Shown: positions 16,825-25,038, counted from the first letter of the stretch. The stretch: 64,000 nucleotides of DNA from Bradyrhizobium sp. SZCCT0231 (GCF_018130245.1 NZ_JAFCKP010000001.1:372001-436000); one strand, 5' to 3'. The notes: generated by a model not told the origin, from the letters alone. Numbers and translations: made by a program.

Positions 16825-17934
16825 ATGTCCGCGATCACGGACATCCCCGATGCCCCCCGCGCCGCTCGCCGACCGCAGACGGGCAATCCGGTGTTGCGCT
16901 GGCTGCGCAAGAACCTGTTCTCGTCGATTCCCAACGGCATCCTGACGGTCGTGCTGTTGGCGTTGCTCGCCAAGGGCATCTTCAGCTTCCTGCAGTGGGG
17001 CGTGGCGAATGCGGTCTGGCTGACGCCGACGAACGATTCCAGCGCATGCCGCGCCGTGCGTGGCGTCGGCGCCTGCTGGGCGATCGTCCCCGAGAAGTAC
17101 CGCTTCATCCTGTTCGGCACCTATCCGTTCGACGAGCAGTGGCGGCCGGCGCTGTCGGTCGCGCTGTTCATCGCGCTGTACTACCTCTCGACCCGCCGCG
17201 CGCTGTGGCGGCGCGAGCTGGCCTATCTCTGGATCGGCGCGCTGGCGCTGATCAGCGTCCTGATGTGGGGCGGCGTGTTCGGCCTGTCCTTCGTCTCGCA
17301 GGACCGCTGGGGCGGACTGCCGGTGACGCTGATCCTGGCGACGTTCGGTCTCGCCTTCGGCTTTCCGCTCGGCATCCTCGTCGCGCTCGGCCGGCGCTCG
17401 AAGCTGCCGGCGATCCGCTCGCTCAGCGTGCTCTATGTCGAGCTGATCCGTGGCGTGCCGCTGGTGAGCCTGTTGTTCATGGCGAGCGTGATGTTTCCGC
17501 TGTTCATGCCCGCCGGATTCAATATCGACAAGCTGCTGCGCGCACAGATCGCAATCATCCTGTTCGCCGGCGCCTACCTCGCCGAAGTGATCCGCGGCGG
17601 GCTTCAGGCCGTGCCGCGCGGGCAATATGAAGCCGCCGACGCGCTGGGCCTGTCCTACTGGCGCAAGCACCGGCTGATCATCCTGCCGCAGGCGATCCGC
17701 CATGTCATCCCGCCGCTGGTCAACACCTTCATCGCCTTCTTCAAGGACACCAGTCTCGTCCTGATCATCGGCATCTTCGACCTGCTGACGACGGCCAAGA
17801 CCGCGATCATCGATCCGGCCTGGCAGCAGTTTTCGGTCGAGGTCTACATCTTCGTGGCCGCGATCTACTTTGTCTTCTGTTTCGCGATGTCGCGCTATAG
17901 CCGCAGCCTCGAGGCGCCGACCACGCCGAAGTGA
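16825..17934 (+). CDS. aapM: General L-amino acid ABC transporter permease AapM
   Basis: 369 residues, usual AapM length. Several spans are visible, with the EAA loop AADALGLSYWRKHRLIILPQ near residue 275 and C-terminal FCFAMSRYSRSLEA. The ATG at 16825 lies two bases after aapQ; the frame is open upstream but only as a shadow of aapQ. The last codons recur, diverged, at 19532-19591 on the far side of the depolymerase gene. The ATPase AapP, normally next, is missing. Confidence 0.92.
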   Translation: MSAITDIPDAPRAARRPQTGNPVLRWLRKNLFSSIPNGILTVVLLALLAKGIFSFLQWGVANAVWLTPTNDSSACRAVRGVGACWAIVPEKYRFILFGTYPFDEQWRPALSVALFIALYYLSTRRALWRRELAYLWIGALALISVLMWGGVFGLSFVSQDRWGGLPVTLILATFGLAFGFPLGILVALGRRSKLPAIRSLSVLYVELIRGVPLVSLLFMASVMFPLFMPAGFNIDKLLRAQIAIILFAGAYLAEVIRGGLQAVPRGQYEAADALGLSYWRKHRLIILPQAIRHVIPPLVNTFIAFFKDTSLVLIIGIFDLLTTAKTAIIDPAWQQFSVEVYIFVAAIYFVFCFAMSRYSRSLEAPTTPK

Positions 17935-18034
17935 CGGTTCCTCGTTTGGTGCCGCTTGTTTGCGCTTGCACCGATTGCCGATCTGGAGCTGTAATACCAG
18001 AGGTTGCTCCTGCGGTCGATTTGGCGAGGCTGTC

Positions 18035-19471
18035 ATGTGCGTGGCCGTTTTGCGGCAATTCACCGCCGCCCTGATCTGCGTCCTGATCTTCACAACCACT
18101 CTCGGCGCGTCATCGTGTGCCGCCGAGGGGTTGCGGGGCTATCGCGCGCCGATCGGTGAGAGTTCGATTTCGGGAATTTCGTCGGGCGCGTTCATGGCCG
18201 TTCAGTTCGGCACGGCGTGGTCGTCGGTGATCAAGGGCGTCGGCGTGGTCGCGGGCGGCCCTTATTGGTGCGCGAAGGCGGACGCGCTCGACGCCGCCAC
18301 CTGGTACTGGGGGCCGATCTGGCGGGCCACGGGTGCATGCATGAAAGGGCCGGGGTCGGATCTGGATCTGAAGGATTTTACGGCAAAGGCCGACGCGAAG
18401 GCCGCAGCGGGCGAGATCGACCCCCTCAGCAATGTCGGCAGGCAGAAGATCTATCTCTTTCACGGCTACAATGACGCGGTCGTCGACAAGGCCGCGACCG
18501 ATGCGGCCGCCGATTTCTATCGCCATTATCTGGGGGATGCCAATCGCGGCAACTTGTTCTATCAGGCCACGCTCGGCGCGGGCCACTCGTTCGTCGTGAC
18601 GAAACAGGGCGTACCCGGGCTCAACGACTGCAAGGCCAACACGCAGCCCTATATCGACCAATGCGGCTATGACCAGGCCGGCGTCATCCTGCAGCATATT
18701 TACGGCCGCCTGAATCCGCCCAGTCCCGCGCAGCTTGCAGGCTCGGTGAAGAGCTTTGATCAATCGATCTATACCACGCCGCATCTGCCCGACGCGCTGA
18801 GCATGGGCGATACCGGCTATGTGTTCGTACCTCAGGATTGCGAGCAGGGCAGTCCGTGTCGCGTCCACGTCGCGCTCCACGGATGCAAGCAGGACGTCGC
18901 CGATATCGGACGCAGATTCGTGGATGAGGCCGGCTACAATGAGTGGGCGGACACGAACCACCTGATCATTCTCTATCCGCAGACCAAGACCAGCCCATAC
19001 TGGCCAAGCAATCCGCAGGCCTGTTGGGATTGGTGGAGCTACGTCGACCATCAGGATAGCTACGTGACGAAGTCCGGATCGCAAATCAAGGCGATCAAGG
19101 CGATGCTGGATGCGGTCACGGCCGGGGCCGCGGCGCCCGCCGGCGCGACTGCGCCATCGCTATCGGCACCGCAGTCGCTCACGGTGATCGATACGTCGGA
19201 TAGCGGCGCTGACCTGGCCTGGTCTCCGGGGGACGACGGAACAACCTACCGGGTTTCGCGTGCGGGGCCAGATGGCGCGTTCCAGGCGATTGGCGACGTG
19301 ACAGGAGCGAGCTTTGGGGATTCCGGCCTGACGCCGCAAGCAACATATCGATGGCGCGTCTCGGTCATTCTGAACGGGGCGGCGGGCCCCAGCTCCGACG
19401 ATGCGACCGGCACCACGCGATCGACGCCTCCTCGCTGCGATGATCCCGGCTCCTGCCCGATCGCCAAATAG
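18035..19471 (+). CDS. Secreted poly(3-hydroxybutyrate) depolymerase with fibronectin III domain
   Basis: 478 residues. A signal peptide runs to about residue 29. The catalytic domain has its lipase box GISSG at 47-51 (Ser49) near the N-terminus, a candidate Asp in HGYNDAVVD (Asp147) and His in GAGHSFV (His184), then HVALHGCKQD as the probable oxyanion segment. This order is that of the circularly permuted type 2 PHB depolymerases. Residues about 375-465 form a FnIII-like domain. The protein ends soon after in RCDDPGSCPIAK, so no separate substrate-binding domain is seen. The ATG at 18035 is chosen for the signal peptide. Confidence 0.85.
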   Translation: MCVAVLRQFTAALICVLIFTTTLGASSCAAEGLRGYRAPIGESSISGISSGAFMAVQFGTAWSSVIKGVGVVAGGPYWCAKADALDAATWYWGPIWRATGACMKGPGSDLDLKDFTAKADAKAAAGEIDPLSNVGRQKIYLFHGYNDAVVDKAATDAAADFYRHYLGDANRGNLFYQATLGAGHSFVVTKQGVPGLNDCKANTQPYIDQCGYDQAGVILQHIYGRLNPPSPAQLAGSVKSFDQSIYTTPHLPDALSMGDTGYVFVPQDCEQGSPCRVHVALHGCKQDVADIGRRFVDEAGYNEWADTNHLIILYPQTKTSPYWPSNPQACWDWWSYVDHQDSYVTKSGSQIKAIKAMLDAVTAGAAAPAGATAPSLSAPQSLTVIDTSDSGADLAWSPGDDGTTYRVSRAGPDGAFQAIGDVTGASFGDSGLTPQATYRWRVSVILNGAAGPSSDDATGTTRSTPPRCDDPGSCPIAK

Positions 19472-19531
19472 CGAACCGAGCAACCGTCCTGCGTGCCGCG
19501 CGATGACCGGCAGGGTGCGACGGGAGGTCGT

Positions 19532-19591
19532 GCCGCGATCTACTCTTTCTTTTGCTTTGCGATGTCGCGCTACAGTCGCAGCCTGGAGGCG
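19532..19591 (+). pseudogene. Diverged duplicate of the aapM 3' end (20 codons)
   Basis: These 60 bases align without gaps to aapM bases 17857-17916; 52 of 60 match. In frame, AAIYSFFCFAMSRYSRSLEA here matches AAIYFVFCFAMSRYSRSLEA in AapM, 18 of 20 residues, and six of the eight base changes are silent. The pattern means the copy diverged while still coding for protein, so it is the tail of another aapM allele, not a recent slip. There is no start or upstream coding part here. Confidence 0.8.
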
Positions 19592-19609
19592 ACCAGCGGG
19601 AGGTGGGGT

Positions 19610-19773
19610 CTCGTGTCCCGGACAAGGGGCAGCGCGCTAGCGCTGCGCCGCAGAGCCGGGACCCAGGGCAGCACCGGAAATCGCGGAGAGATGGGCCCGG
19701 CTCTGCAGCGCAACGCTGACCGGACGATGCTTCGCATCGCCGGGATAGCGCTGCGCTGCGTCCGGGGCACGAG
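19610..19773. repeat. Palindromic intergenic element, CCCCGGACGC family
   Basis: Left end CTCGTGTCCCGGAC pairs with right end GTCCGGGGCACGAG; inner pair GCAGAGCCGGG / CCCGGCTCTGC as in the copy at 12194. It starts 18 bp after the aapM tail duplicate and ends just before the amidase stop codon. Confidence 0.8.
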
Positions 19774-19780
19774 AGTGAGG

Positions 19781-21202
19781 CTAGTCCTTCACCCTCGGGT
19801 CGATCGGCGTCGTGCCGCGCAGGCCTAGGATATCCTCCAGCACCTTCGCGCCGGCGATCACCTCGGCGTCGGCCCGCGGTGCGCCGACCACCTGCACGCC
19901 GATAGGCAGGCCGGACGCCGTGAAGCCGCACGGCAGCGACAGCGAGGGGCAGCAGGCGAGCGTGATGGCGTAGACGATGCCGAGCCACTCGACGTAATTC
20001 TCGAACCTCTTGCCGGCGCATTCGGCGACGTAGCGATGTTCGATCGGGAAGGGCGGCACGATCGTGGTCGGCACCAGCAGGAGATCGTAGCTCTTGAAGA
20101 ACTCGACCGCCCGCGCGGTCATGCCGACGCGTTGCGCCTCGGCGCGCGCCAGCTGGTCGACCGTGAGCTTGAGGCCTTCCTCGATGTTCCAGATCACCTC
20201 GGGCTTGAGCAGGTCGCGCTTGGTGCGCAGCAGATTGGCCTTGGTGATCGCGAAATCGAAGGCGCGCAGCACGTGGAAGCATTCATGCGCCTCGCGCCAG
20301 TCGGGATGCGCCTCCTCCACGATGGCTCCGGCCTCCGCGAAACGTTCGGCGGCCTTGCGCGTGATCGCCTTCACTTCGGGATCGACCGGCGTGATGCCGA
20401 GATCGGGCGAATAGGCGACGCGCTTCGGTTTCTTGCCCGCCTGTGCCGCCGACAGGAACGAGGTTGCGGGGGCTGGCAGCGACAGCGGATCGTCCGCATA
20501 GTCGCCGCTCATGGCATCCAGCAGCAGCGCGAGATCCGCGACGTTGCGCGCCATCGGGCCGACCACGCCGAGATTGCGATCGATACCTGACTTGGGAGTA
20601 TGCGCGACGCGGCCGATGCTCGGCCGCATGCCGACGACGCCGCAGAACGCCGCGGGGTTGCGCAAGGACCCGCCCATATCGGAGCCCTGGGCGAGCCAGG
20701 CCATTCCGGTCGCAAGCGCCACCGCGGCGCCTCCGGAGGAGCCCGCTGCCGATTTGGTCGTGTCCCAGGGATTGAGCGTCGCGCCGAACACCTCGTTGAA
20801 CGTGTTGGCGCCGGCGCCGAACTCCGGCGTGTTGGATTTTGCGTAGACCACCGCGCCGTTGGCCTCGAGGTTCTCGACCATGAGGTCGGACTTCGCGGGG
20901 ATGTTATCCCTAAAGATTGGCGAGCCCTGCGTGTTCAAGACGCCTGCGACGTCGGTCAGATCCTTGATCGGGACCGGCAAGCCGGCGAGCAGCCCGCGCG
21001 CGCCGGCCGGCTTCCGCATCAGCGCCTTGGCGCTATCCCGTGCGCGATCGAAGCAGAGTATCGGCAGCGCGTTGACCTTGCCGTCAACCTCACTGACGCG
21101 CTTCTCCAGCGCATCCAGCAGCTCGAGCGGCGAGACGTCGCCGGAGCGCAGCTTGTCGACGACGGCGCATGCGGTTTCGCGGATCAGGTCTTGAGACAAT
21201 TG
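19781..21202 (-). CDS. Amidase (amidase-signature family)
   Basis: 473 residues from a TTG start. The Ser-cisSer-Lys triad is in place: Lys80 in VPIKDLTD, Ser155 in GSSGGAAVAL and Ser179 in GSDMGGSLRNP, 24 residues apart as in characterised members. The substrate, a carboxamide, is unknown. The TTG at 21202 has AGAGGAG eight bases upstream; an ATG at 21220 would put that ribosome site inside the gene, and the frame further upstream runs into a repeat. The genes nearby handle hydroxy acids and carbamoyl compounds. Confidence 0.88.
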   Translation of the reverse strand, partial: QLSQDLIRETACAVVDKLRSGDVSPLELLDALEKRVSEVDGKVNALPILCFDRARDSAKALMRKPAGARGLLAGLPVPIKDLTDVAGVLNTQGSPIFRDNIPAKSDLMVENLEANGAVVYAKSNTPEFGAGANTFNEVFGATLNPWDTTKSAAGSSGGAAVALATGMAWLAQGSDMGGSLRNPAAFCGVVGMRPSIGRVAHTPKSGIDRNLGVVGPMARNVADLALLLDAMSGDYADDPLSLPAPATSFLSAAQAGKKPKRVAYSPDLGITPVDPEVKAITRKAAERFAEAGAIVEEAHPDWREAHECFHVLRAFDFAITKANLLRTKRDLLKPEVIWNIEEGLKLTVDQLARAEAQRVGMTARAVEFFKSYDLLLVPTTIVPPFPIEHRYVAECAGKRFENYVEWLGIVYAITLACCPSLSLPCGFTASGLPIGVQVVGAPRADAEVIAGAKVLEDILGLRGTTPIDPRVKD

Positions 21203-21228
21203 GTTTACTCCTCTGCCCATTCTTGGTT

Positions 21229-21309
21229 CGTCATTGCGAGCGCAGCGAAGCAATCCAGGCTCTCACCGCGGATGCATTCCTGGATTGCTTCGCTGCGCTC
21301 GCAATGACG
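21229..21309. repeat. Perfect long inverted repeat, CATTGCGAGCGCAGCG family
   Basis: Two perfectly complementary 30-base arms (21229-21258 and 21280-21309) flank a 21-base centre. The arms contain CATTGCGAGCGCAGCGAAGC and its complement. The element fills the space between the amidase start and the SDR remnant. I recall the same motif as an abundant intergenic repeat in Bradyrhizobium. Confidence 0.9.
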
Positions 21310-21318
21310 AGGATAGTG

Positions 21319-21492
21319 TTAACCCCACCCCGCGCTGATGCCGCCGTCCACCGTATATATCACGCCCGAGGTATAGCCGGCGCGATCTGACGCCAGGAAC
21401 GGTCGCCGGGCAAACGCCTCGACGGCGGCCGCGCCGATGCCCTTGGACGCGCCGGCGATCAGGACGCGCTTGCCACGCAGATGCAGATCCAT
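21319..21492 (-). pseudogene. SDR oxidoreductase remnant with its middle deleted
   Basis: This 57-codon frame is too short for an enzyme. It starts MDLHLRGKRVLIAGASKGIG, the NAD(P)-binding N-terminus of an SDR, then passes at about residue 29 straight into LASDRAGYTSGVIYTVDGG, the C-terminal end of the same family. About 190 central residues with the catalytic Tyr-Lys are missing, yet start, frame and stop survive. It is best read as an in-frame internal deletion. A clear ribosome site is not seen. It lies upstream of the amidase gene on the same strand. Confidence 0.85.
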
Positions 21493-21555
21493 GAGGGGGT
21501 ACTCGTTCGTGGGAACAGGATCAAATCAGTAGGCGCTCGGCCGCGCCATGGTCAA

Positions 21556-21621
21556 CATTGCAGTGCAGCGTTGCACTGCCGCCGCGTTTGGTCCATTGCA
21601 GTGCGGTTAAAACGCGGCGGC
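21556..21621. promoter_or_regulatory. Cluster of palindromes upstream of tartrate dehydrogenase, likely operator
   Basis: GCAGTGCA-GCGT-TGCACTGC (21560-21579) is a perfect 8-bp inverted repeat. The word CATTGCAGTGC at its left recurs at 21594-21604, and a 12-bp inverted pair GCCGCCGCGTTT / AAACGCGGCGGC (21578-21589, 21610-21621) brackets that second copy. This lies 27-92 bp before the dehydrogenase start. No dedicated regulator gene is adjacent. Confidence 0.5.
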
Positions 21622-21647
21622 TGCCGGACCAACCAAGGACGTTCTCG

Positions 21648-22721
21648 ATGAGCAAGAAACAATACCGGATCGCGGTCATTCCCGGCGACGGCATCGGCAA
21701 GGAAGTCATGCCGGAGGGTCTGCGCGTTCTGGAGGCGGCGGCGAAGAAGCACGGCGTCTCCGTGCATTTCGACCATTTCGACTTCTCGTCTTACGACTAT
21801 TACGAGAAGCACGGCCAGATGATGCCTGATGACTGGAAGGAGAAGATCGGTAAGCACGACGCGATCTATTTCGGCGCGGTCGGCTGGCCGGCCAAGATTC
21901 CGGATCACGTCTCGCTGTGGGGCTCGCTGATCAAGTTTCGCCGCGAGTTCGACCAGTATGTGAACCTGCGCCCGGTGCGGCTGATGCCCGGCGTGCCGTC
22001 GCCGCTGGCGGGCCGCAAGCCCGGCGACATCGATTTCTGGGTGGTGCGCGAGAACACGGAAGGCGAATATTCCTCGGTCGGCGGCCGCATGTTCCCCGAC
22101 ACCGACCGCGAGTTCGTGACGCAGCAGACGGTGATGACCCGCACCGGCGTCGACCGTATCCTGAAATTCGCCTTCGAGCTCGCACAGTCGCGGCCGAAGA
22201 AGCACCTGACCTCGGCGACCAAGTCCAACGGCATCTCCATCACCATGCCCTATTGGGACGAGCGCGTGGAGGCGATGGCGAAGAAATTTCCGGGCGTGAA
22301 GTGGGACAAGTACCACATCGACATTCTCACCGCGAATTTCGTGCTGCATCCGGATTGGTTCGACGTCGTGGTCGGCTCAAATCTGTTCGGCGACATTCTC
22401 TCCGACCTCGGCCCGGCTTGCACCGGCACGATCGGCATCGCGCCGTCAGGCAACATCAATCCCGAGGGCGATTTCCCCTCGGTGTTCGAGCCGGTTCACG
22501 GCTCGGCGCCCGATATCGCGGGGCAGGGCATCGCCAACCCGATCGGCATGATCTGGTCGGGTGCCATGATGTTCGAGCATCTCGGCGAGAAGGAAGCCGG
22601 CAAGTCGATCGTCGACGCAATCGAGCGCACGCTGGCCGAGCGCACGCTGCGCACGAAGGATCTCGGCGGCAACGCCGATACGACCGCCTGCGGCAAGGCG
22701 GTTGCGGATATGGTGGATTGA
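21648..22721 (+). CDS. ttuC: Tartrate dehydrogenase/decarboxylase (isocitrate/isopropylmalate dehydrogenase family)
   Basis: 357 residues. The N-terminus RIAVIPGDGIGKEVMPEGLR and the metal/substrate region VVGSNLFGDILSDLGPACTG are those of the beta-decarboxylating dehydrogenases; ENTEGEYSSVGGR and FEPVHGSAPDIAGQG agree. The SLWGSLIKFRREFDQYVNLR stretch suits the tartrate/D-malate branch. It would oxidise tartrate or D-malate with NAD and Mn2+ in the cytoplasm. The ATG at 21648 follows CAAGGACG. It is transcribed alone, behind a palindrome cluster. Confidence 0.87.
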   Translation: MSKKQYRIAVIPGDGIGKEVMPEGLRVLEAAAKKHGVSVHFDHFDFSSYDYYEKHGQMMPDDWKEKIGKHDAIYFGAVGWPAKIPDHVSLWGSLIKFRREFDQYVNLRPVRLMPGVPSPLAGRKPGDIDFWVVRENTEGEYSSVGGRMFPDTDREFVTQQTVMTRTGVDRILKFAFELAQSRPKKHLTSATKSNGISITMPYWDERVEAMAKKFPGVKWDKYHIDILTANFVLHPDWFDVVVGSNLFGDILSDLGPACTGTIGIAPSGNINPEGDFPSVFEPVHGSAPDIAGQGIANPIGMIWSGAMMFEHLGEKEAGKSIVDAIERTLAERTLRTKDLGGNADTTACGKAVADMVD

Positions 22722-22738
22722 GGCGGGCCGCGACAATG

Positions 22739-22880
22739 CGTAGGGTGGGTTAGCCCTGCGACCGCGCGAAGCGTGGTCCGCCGGGCGTAACCCGCCACTG
22801 TTCGTATCCGCAGAGACAGAAGTGGTGGGTTACGCCAAGCAGATGCGCTTCGCGCATCCGCTCGGCTAACCCACCCTACG
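22739..22880. repeat. Palindromic intergenic element, GTAGGGTGGG family
   Basis: Perfect 16-bp ends CGTAGGGTGGGTTAGC / GCTAACCCACCCTACG, with an inner pair GGCGTAACCC / GGGTTACGCC-like. It separates the convergent tartrate dehydrogenase and Ldh-family genes. Confidence 0.9.
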
Positions 22881-22904
22881 ACTAAACATAAGATTCGGTC
22901 GCAA

Positions 22905-23978
22905 CTACCCCACGATCTTCTCGATCGCCGCCTGATCCAACCCGAACTTCTTCCCCGCCTCCAGAATCTCCTGCCAGGTGGTCGGATCGACCGGAATGCC
23001 TTCGGCGAGGCGCTTCTTCTTGGTCTCGCGCTCGGGGTCGCCGGCGATCTTGACCTTGTCGACTCCAGGCGCGGGTGGCGAGCCGGTGTGCCAGGCCACA
23101 AAACTCTCGACTTCGCGTGCGAGGTTTTCGGCGGTGCCGAGCTTGGTCGGGTCGATGATGATCGACAGCATGCCGTTGAGGACATTGTACTTGCCGTCGG
23201 ACGGGCCCTTGACCGCCTGTCCGCCGGAGAGGGCGCCGCCAAGGATTTCGCAGACCAGCGCGAGGCCCGACCCCTTATGCTCGCCGAACGGCAGGATGGC
23301 GCCGTATGGCGGGATCACGGTGTAGCGCGGATTGACCGTGGGCTTGCCTTCATTGTCGATGATGGTGCCGGGTTCCAGCTCGACGCCCTTGTTGTGGGCG
23401 ACGCGGGTCTTGCCCTGCGCGATCCTGCTGGTGGCGAAGTCGAGCACGATCGGCTCCTTGCCGGCGCGCGGGATGCCGACGCAGAACGGGTTGGTGCCGT
23501 GGCGCGCATCGCTGCCGCCCCAGGGCGCCACGATCGGGCGCGAGATCACGTTGACGAAGTGGATCGAGACCAGCCCGTGGTCGATGCACTGCTCGGCCCA
23601 GTGGCCGATGCGGCCGATGTGGTGCGAGTTGGAGAGGCCGACGAGGCACACGCCGTTGCGCTTGGCGCGCTCGGCAGCCAGCTCCATCGCTTCATGACCG
23701 ATCACCTGGCCGTAGCCGGTGAGGCCGTCGAGGGTGAGGAGCGGACCAGTGTCGAGCACGATCTTGACGTGCTGGTTCACGGCGAGGCCGCCATTGGTGA
23801 CGCTCTGGACATAGCGCGGGATCATGCCGACGCCGTGGGAGTCGTGTCCCTTCAGATTGGCCTCGACGAGATTGGTGGACACGAGCTCGGCTTCGCGGTC
23901 GGTAGACCCACCCGCCTTGACGATGGCGCGGATGGCGTTGGTGAGCGGCTCTGCCTTGATGGTGCGATAGTCGGCCAT
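22905..23978 (-). CDS. Ldh family (malate/lactate/ureidoglycolate-type) NAD(P)-dependent dehydrogenase
   Basis: 357 residues of the type 2 malate/L-lactate dehydrogenase fold, unrelated to Rossmann LDH. GHDSHGVGMIPRYV near residue 45 carries the catalytic His; SNSHHIGRIGHWAEQC, HGTNPFCVGIPR and GEHKGSGLALVCEILGGALSG are cofactor and substrate segments. Relatives oxidise malate, sulfolactate, ureidoglycolate or diketogulonate, so the substrate stays open. A repeat element lies on each side. Neighbouring genes are other 2-hydroxyacid dehydrogenases. Confidence 0.87.
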   Translation of the reverse strand: MADYRTIKAEPLTNAIRAIVKAGGSTDREAELVSTNLVEANLKGHDSHGVGMIPRYVQSVTNGGLAVNQHVKIVLDTGPLLTLDGLTGYGQVIGHEAMELAAERAKRNGVCLVGLSNSHHIGRIGHWAEQCIDHGLVSIHFVNVISRPIVAPWGGSDARHGTNPFCVGIPRAGKEPIVLDFATSRIAQGKTRVAHNKGVELEPGTIIDNEGKPTVNPRYTVIPPYGAILPFGEHKGSGLALVCEILGGALSGGQAVKGPSDGKYNVLNGMLSIIIDPTKLGTAENLAREVESFVAWHTGSPPAPGVDKVKIAGDPERETKKKRLAEGIPVDPTTWQEILEAGKKFGLDQAAIEKIVG

Positions 23979-24015
23979 TGTTGTTGCTCTTGTCCCTTCA
24001 CGATTTGGCGGAGAG

Positions 24016-24131
24016 CGTAGGGTGGGTTAGCCGAAGGCGTAACCCACCGCTTCTGCTTCCGCGGAAACTAAAGAGGTGGGTTACGCCAAGCAGATGCGCT
24101 TCACGCATCTGCAGGGCTAACCCACCCTACG
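24016..24131. repeat. Palindromic intergenic element, GTAGGGTGGG family, supplying a stop codon
   Basis: Ends CGTAGGGTGGGTTAGC / GCTAACCCACCCTACG, same as the copy at 22739. The right arm reaches into the D-2-hydroxyacid dehydrogenase gene: its TAG stop (24129-24127) is the TAG of the repeat word. Confidence 0.88.
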
Positions 24132-25038
24132 AATTCACGATCCGGCGGCAGTGGACCCATGCCGCTTCAATCAGGTTCTCGCTGGCTTCCGGCGTGCGGA
24201 ACGCCGAATGCGCCGACAGCGTCACGTTCGGCAGCTTCGTCAGCGGATGATCGCCGGGCAACGGCTCGATGTTGAAGACGTCGAGGCCGGCATGGCGAAT
24301 GTGGCCGGTTTTCAGTGCGTCGATCATGGCGGCCTCGTCGACGATTGCGGCGCGGGCCGTGTTGACGAGGATGACGCCACGCTTCATCGCAAAGACTTTC
24401 TCGCGCGTGATCATGCCGCGCGTCTCGTCATTGAGCAGCAGGTGCAGCGATACGACGTCGCTCTTCGCCAGCACCGTGTCGAGATCGGTGAACTCGACGC
24501 CAGGATGGCTCTTCGGCGAGCGGTTCCAGGCGATCACCTTCATGCCGCTGCCGCTGGCAATGCGCGCGACCTCAGCGGCGATGCCGCCGAAGCCGATCAG
24601 GCCGAGGGTCTTGCCGGTGAGCTGCATGCCGTCCTCGCGCAGCCAGTTGCCGGCCCGCATCTCGCGGTCCATCATCGCGATGACGCGGGCCGAGGCCCAC
24701 ATCAGCGCGATCGCGGATTCGGCGACCGCGGTGTCGCCATAGCCCTTGATCAGATGGACGGAGATGCCGAGCTCGGCGAGCTCCTCCGGGTTCATGTAGC
24801 TGCGCGCGCCGGTGCCGAGGAACACGACGTGCTTCAGGCCGGCGCATTTCTTTGCGACAGCGGTCGGCAGCGCGGTGTGGTCGACGATGGCGATCTCGGC
24901 GCCATCGAGGATCTCAGGGTATTGCTCGGGCTTGATATCGGGGTCCCGGTGGATCCGGACCTTGGGGTCGCCGGGCTTTTCCAGCCGCTCCATGATCGCG
25001 GCGAGGGCTTCATTGGCGTCGACGAAAACTCCGCGCAT
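24127..25038 (-). CDS. D-2-hydroxyacid dehydrogenase (NAD-binding, glyoxylate/phosphoglycerate dehydrogenase-like)
   Basis: 303 residues. The NAD-binding motif is LGLIGFGGIAAEVARIA near residue 143; NTARAAIVDEAAMIDALKTG gives the conserved Arg region, the acidic partner lies in GLDVFNIEPLPGDHPL, and SAHSAFRTPEA provides the catalytic His. The N-terminus is short relative to PGDH. The substrate is unknown. The stop codon is contributed by an intergenic repeat. The M20 hydrolase gene lies 12 bp upstream on the same strand, so the two are likely one operon. Confidence 0.86.
   Translation of the reverse strand: MRGVFVDANEALAAIMERLEKPGDPKVRIHRDPDIKPEQYPEILDGAEIAIVDHTALPTAVAKKCAGLKHVVFLGTGARSYMNPEELAELGISVHLIKGYGDTAVAESAIALMWASARVIAMMDREMRAGNWLREDGMQLTGKTLGLIGFGGIAAEVARIASGSGMKVIAWNRSPKSHPGVEFTDLDTVLAKSDVVSLHLLLNDETRGMITREKVFAMKRGVILVNTARAAIVDEAAMIDALKTGHIRHAGLDVFNIEPLPGDHPLTKLPNVTLSAHSAFRTPEASENLIEAAWVHCRRIVNS

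Noticed and set aside
22739-24131. Two similar repeats flanking the Ldh-family gene as a composite mobile element
   Set aside because: The same repeats occur singly at many other gaps, there is no transposase and no target duplication visible.
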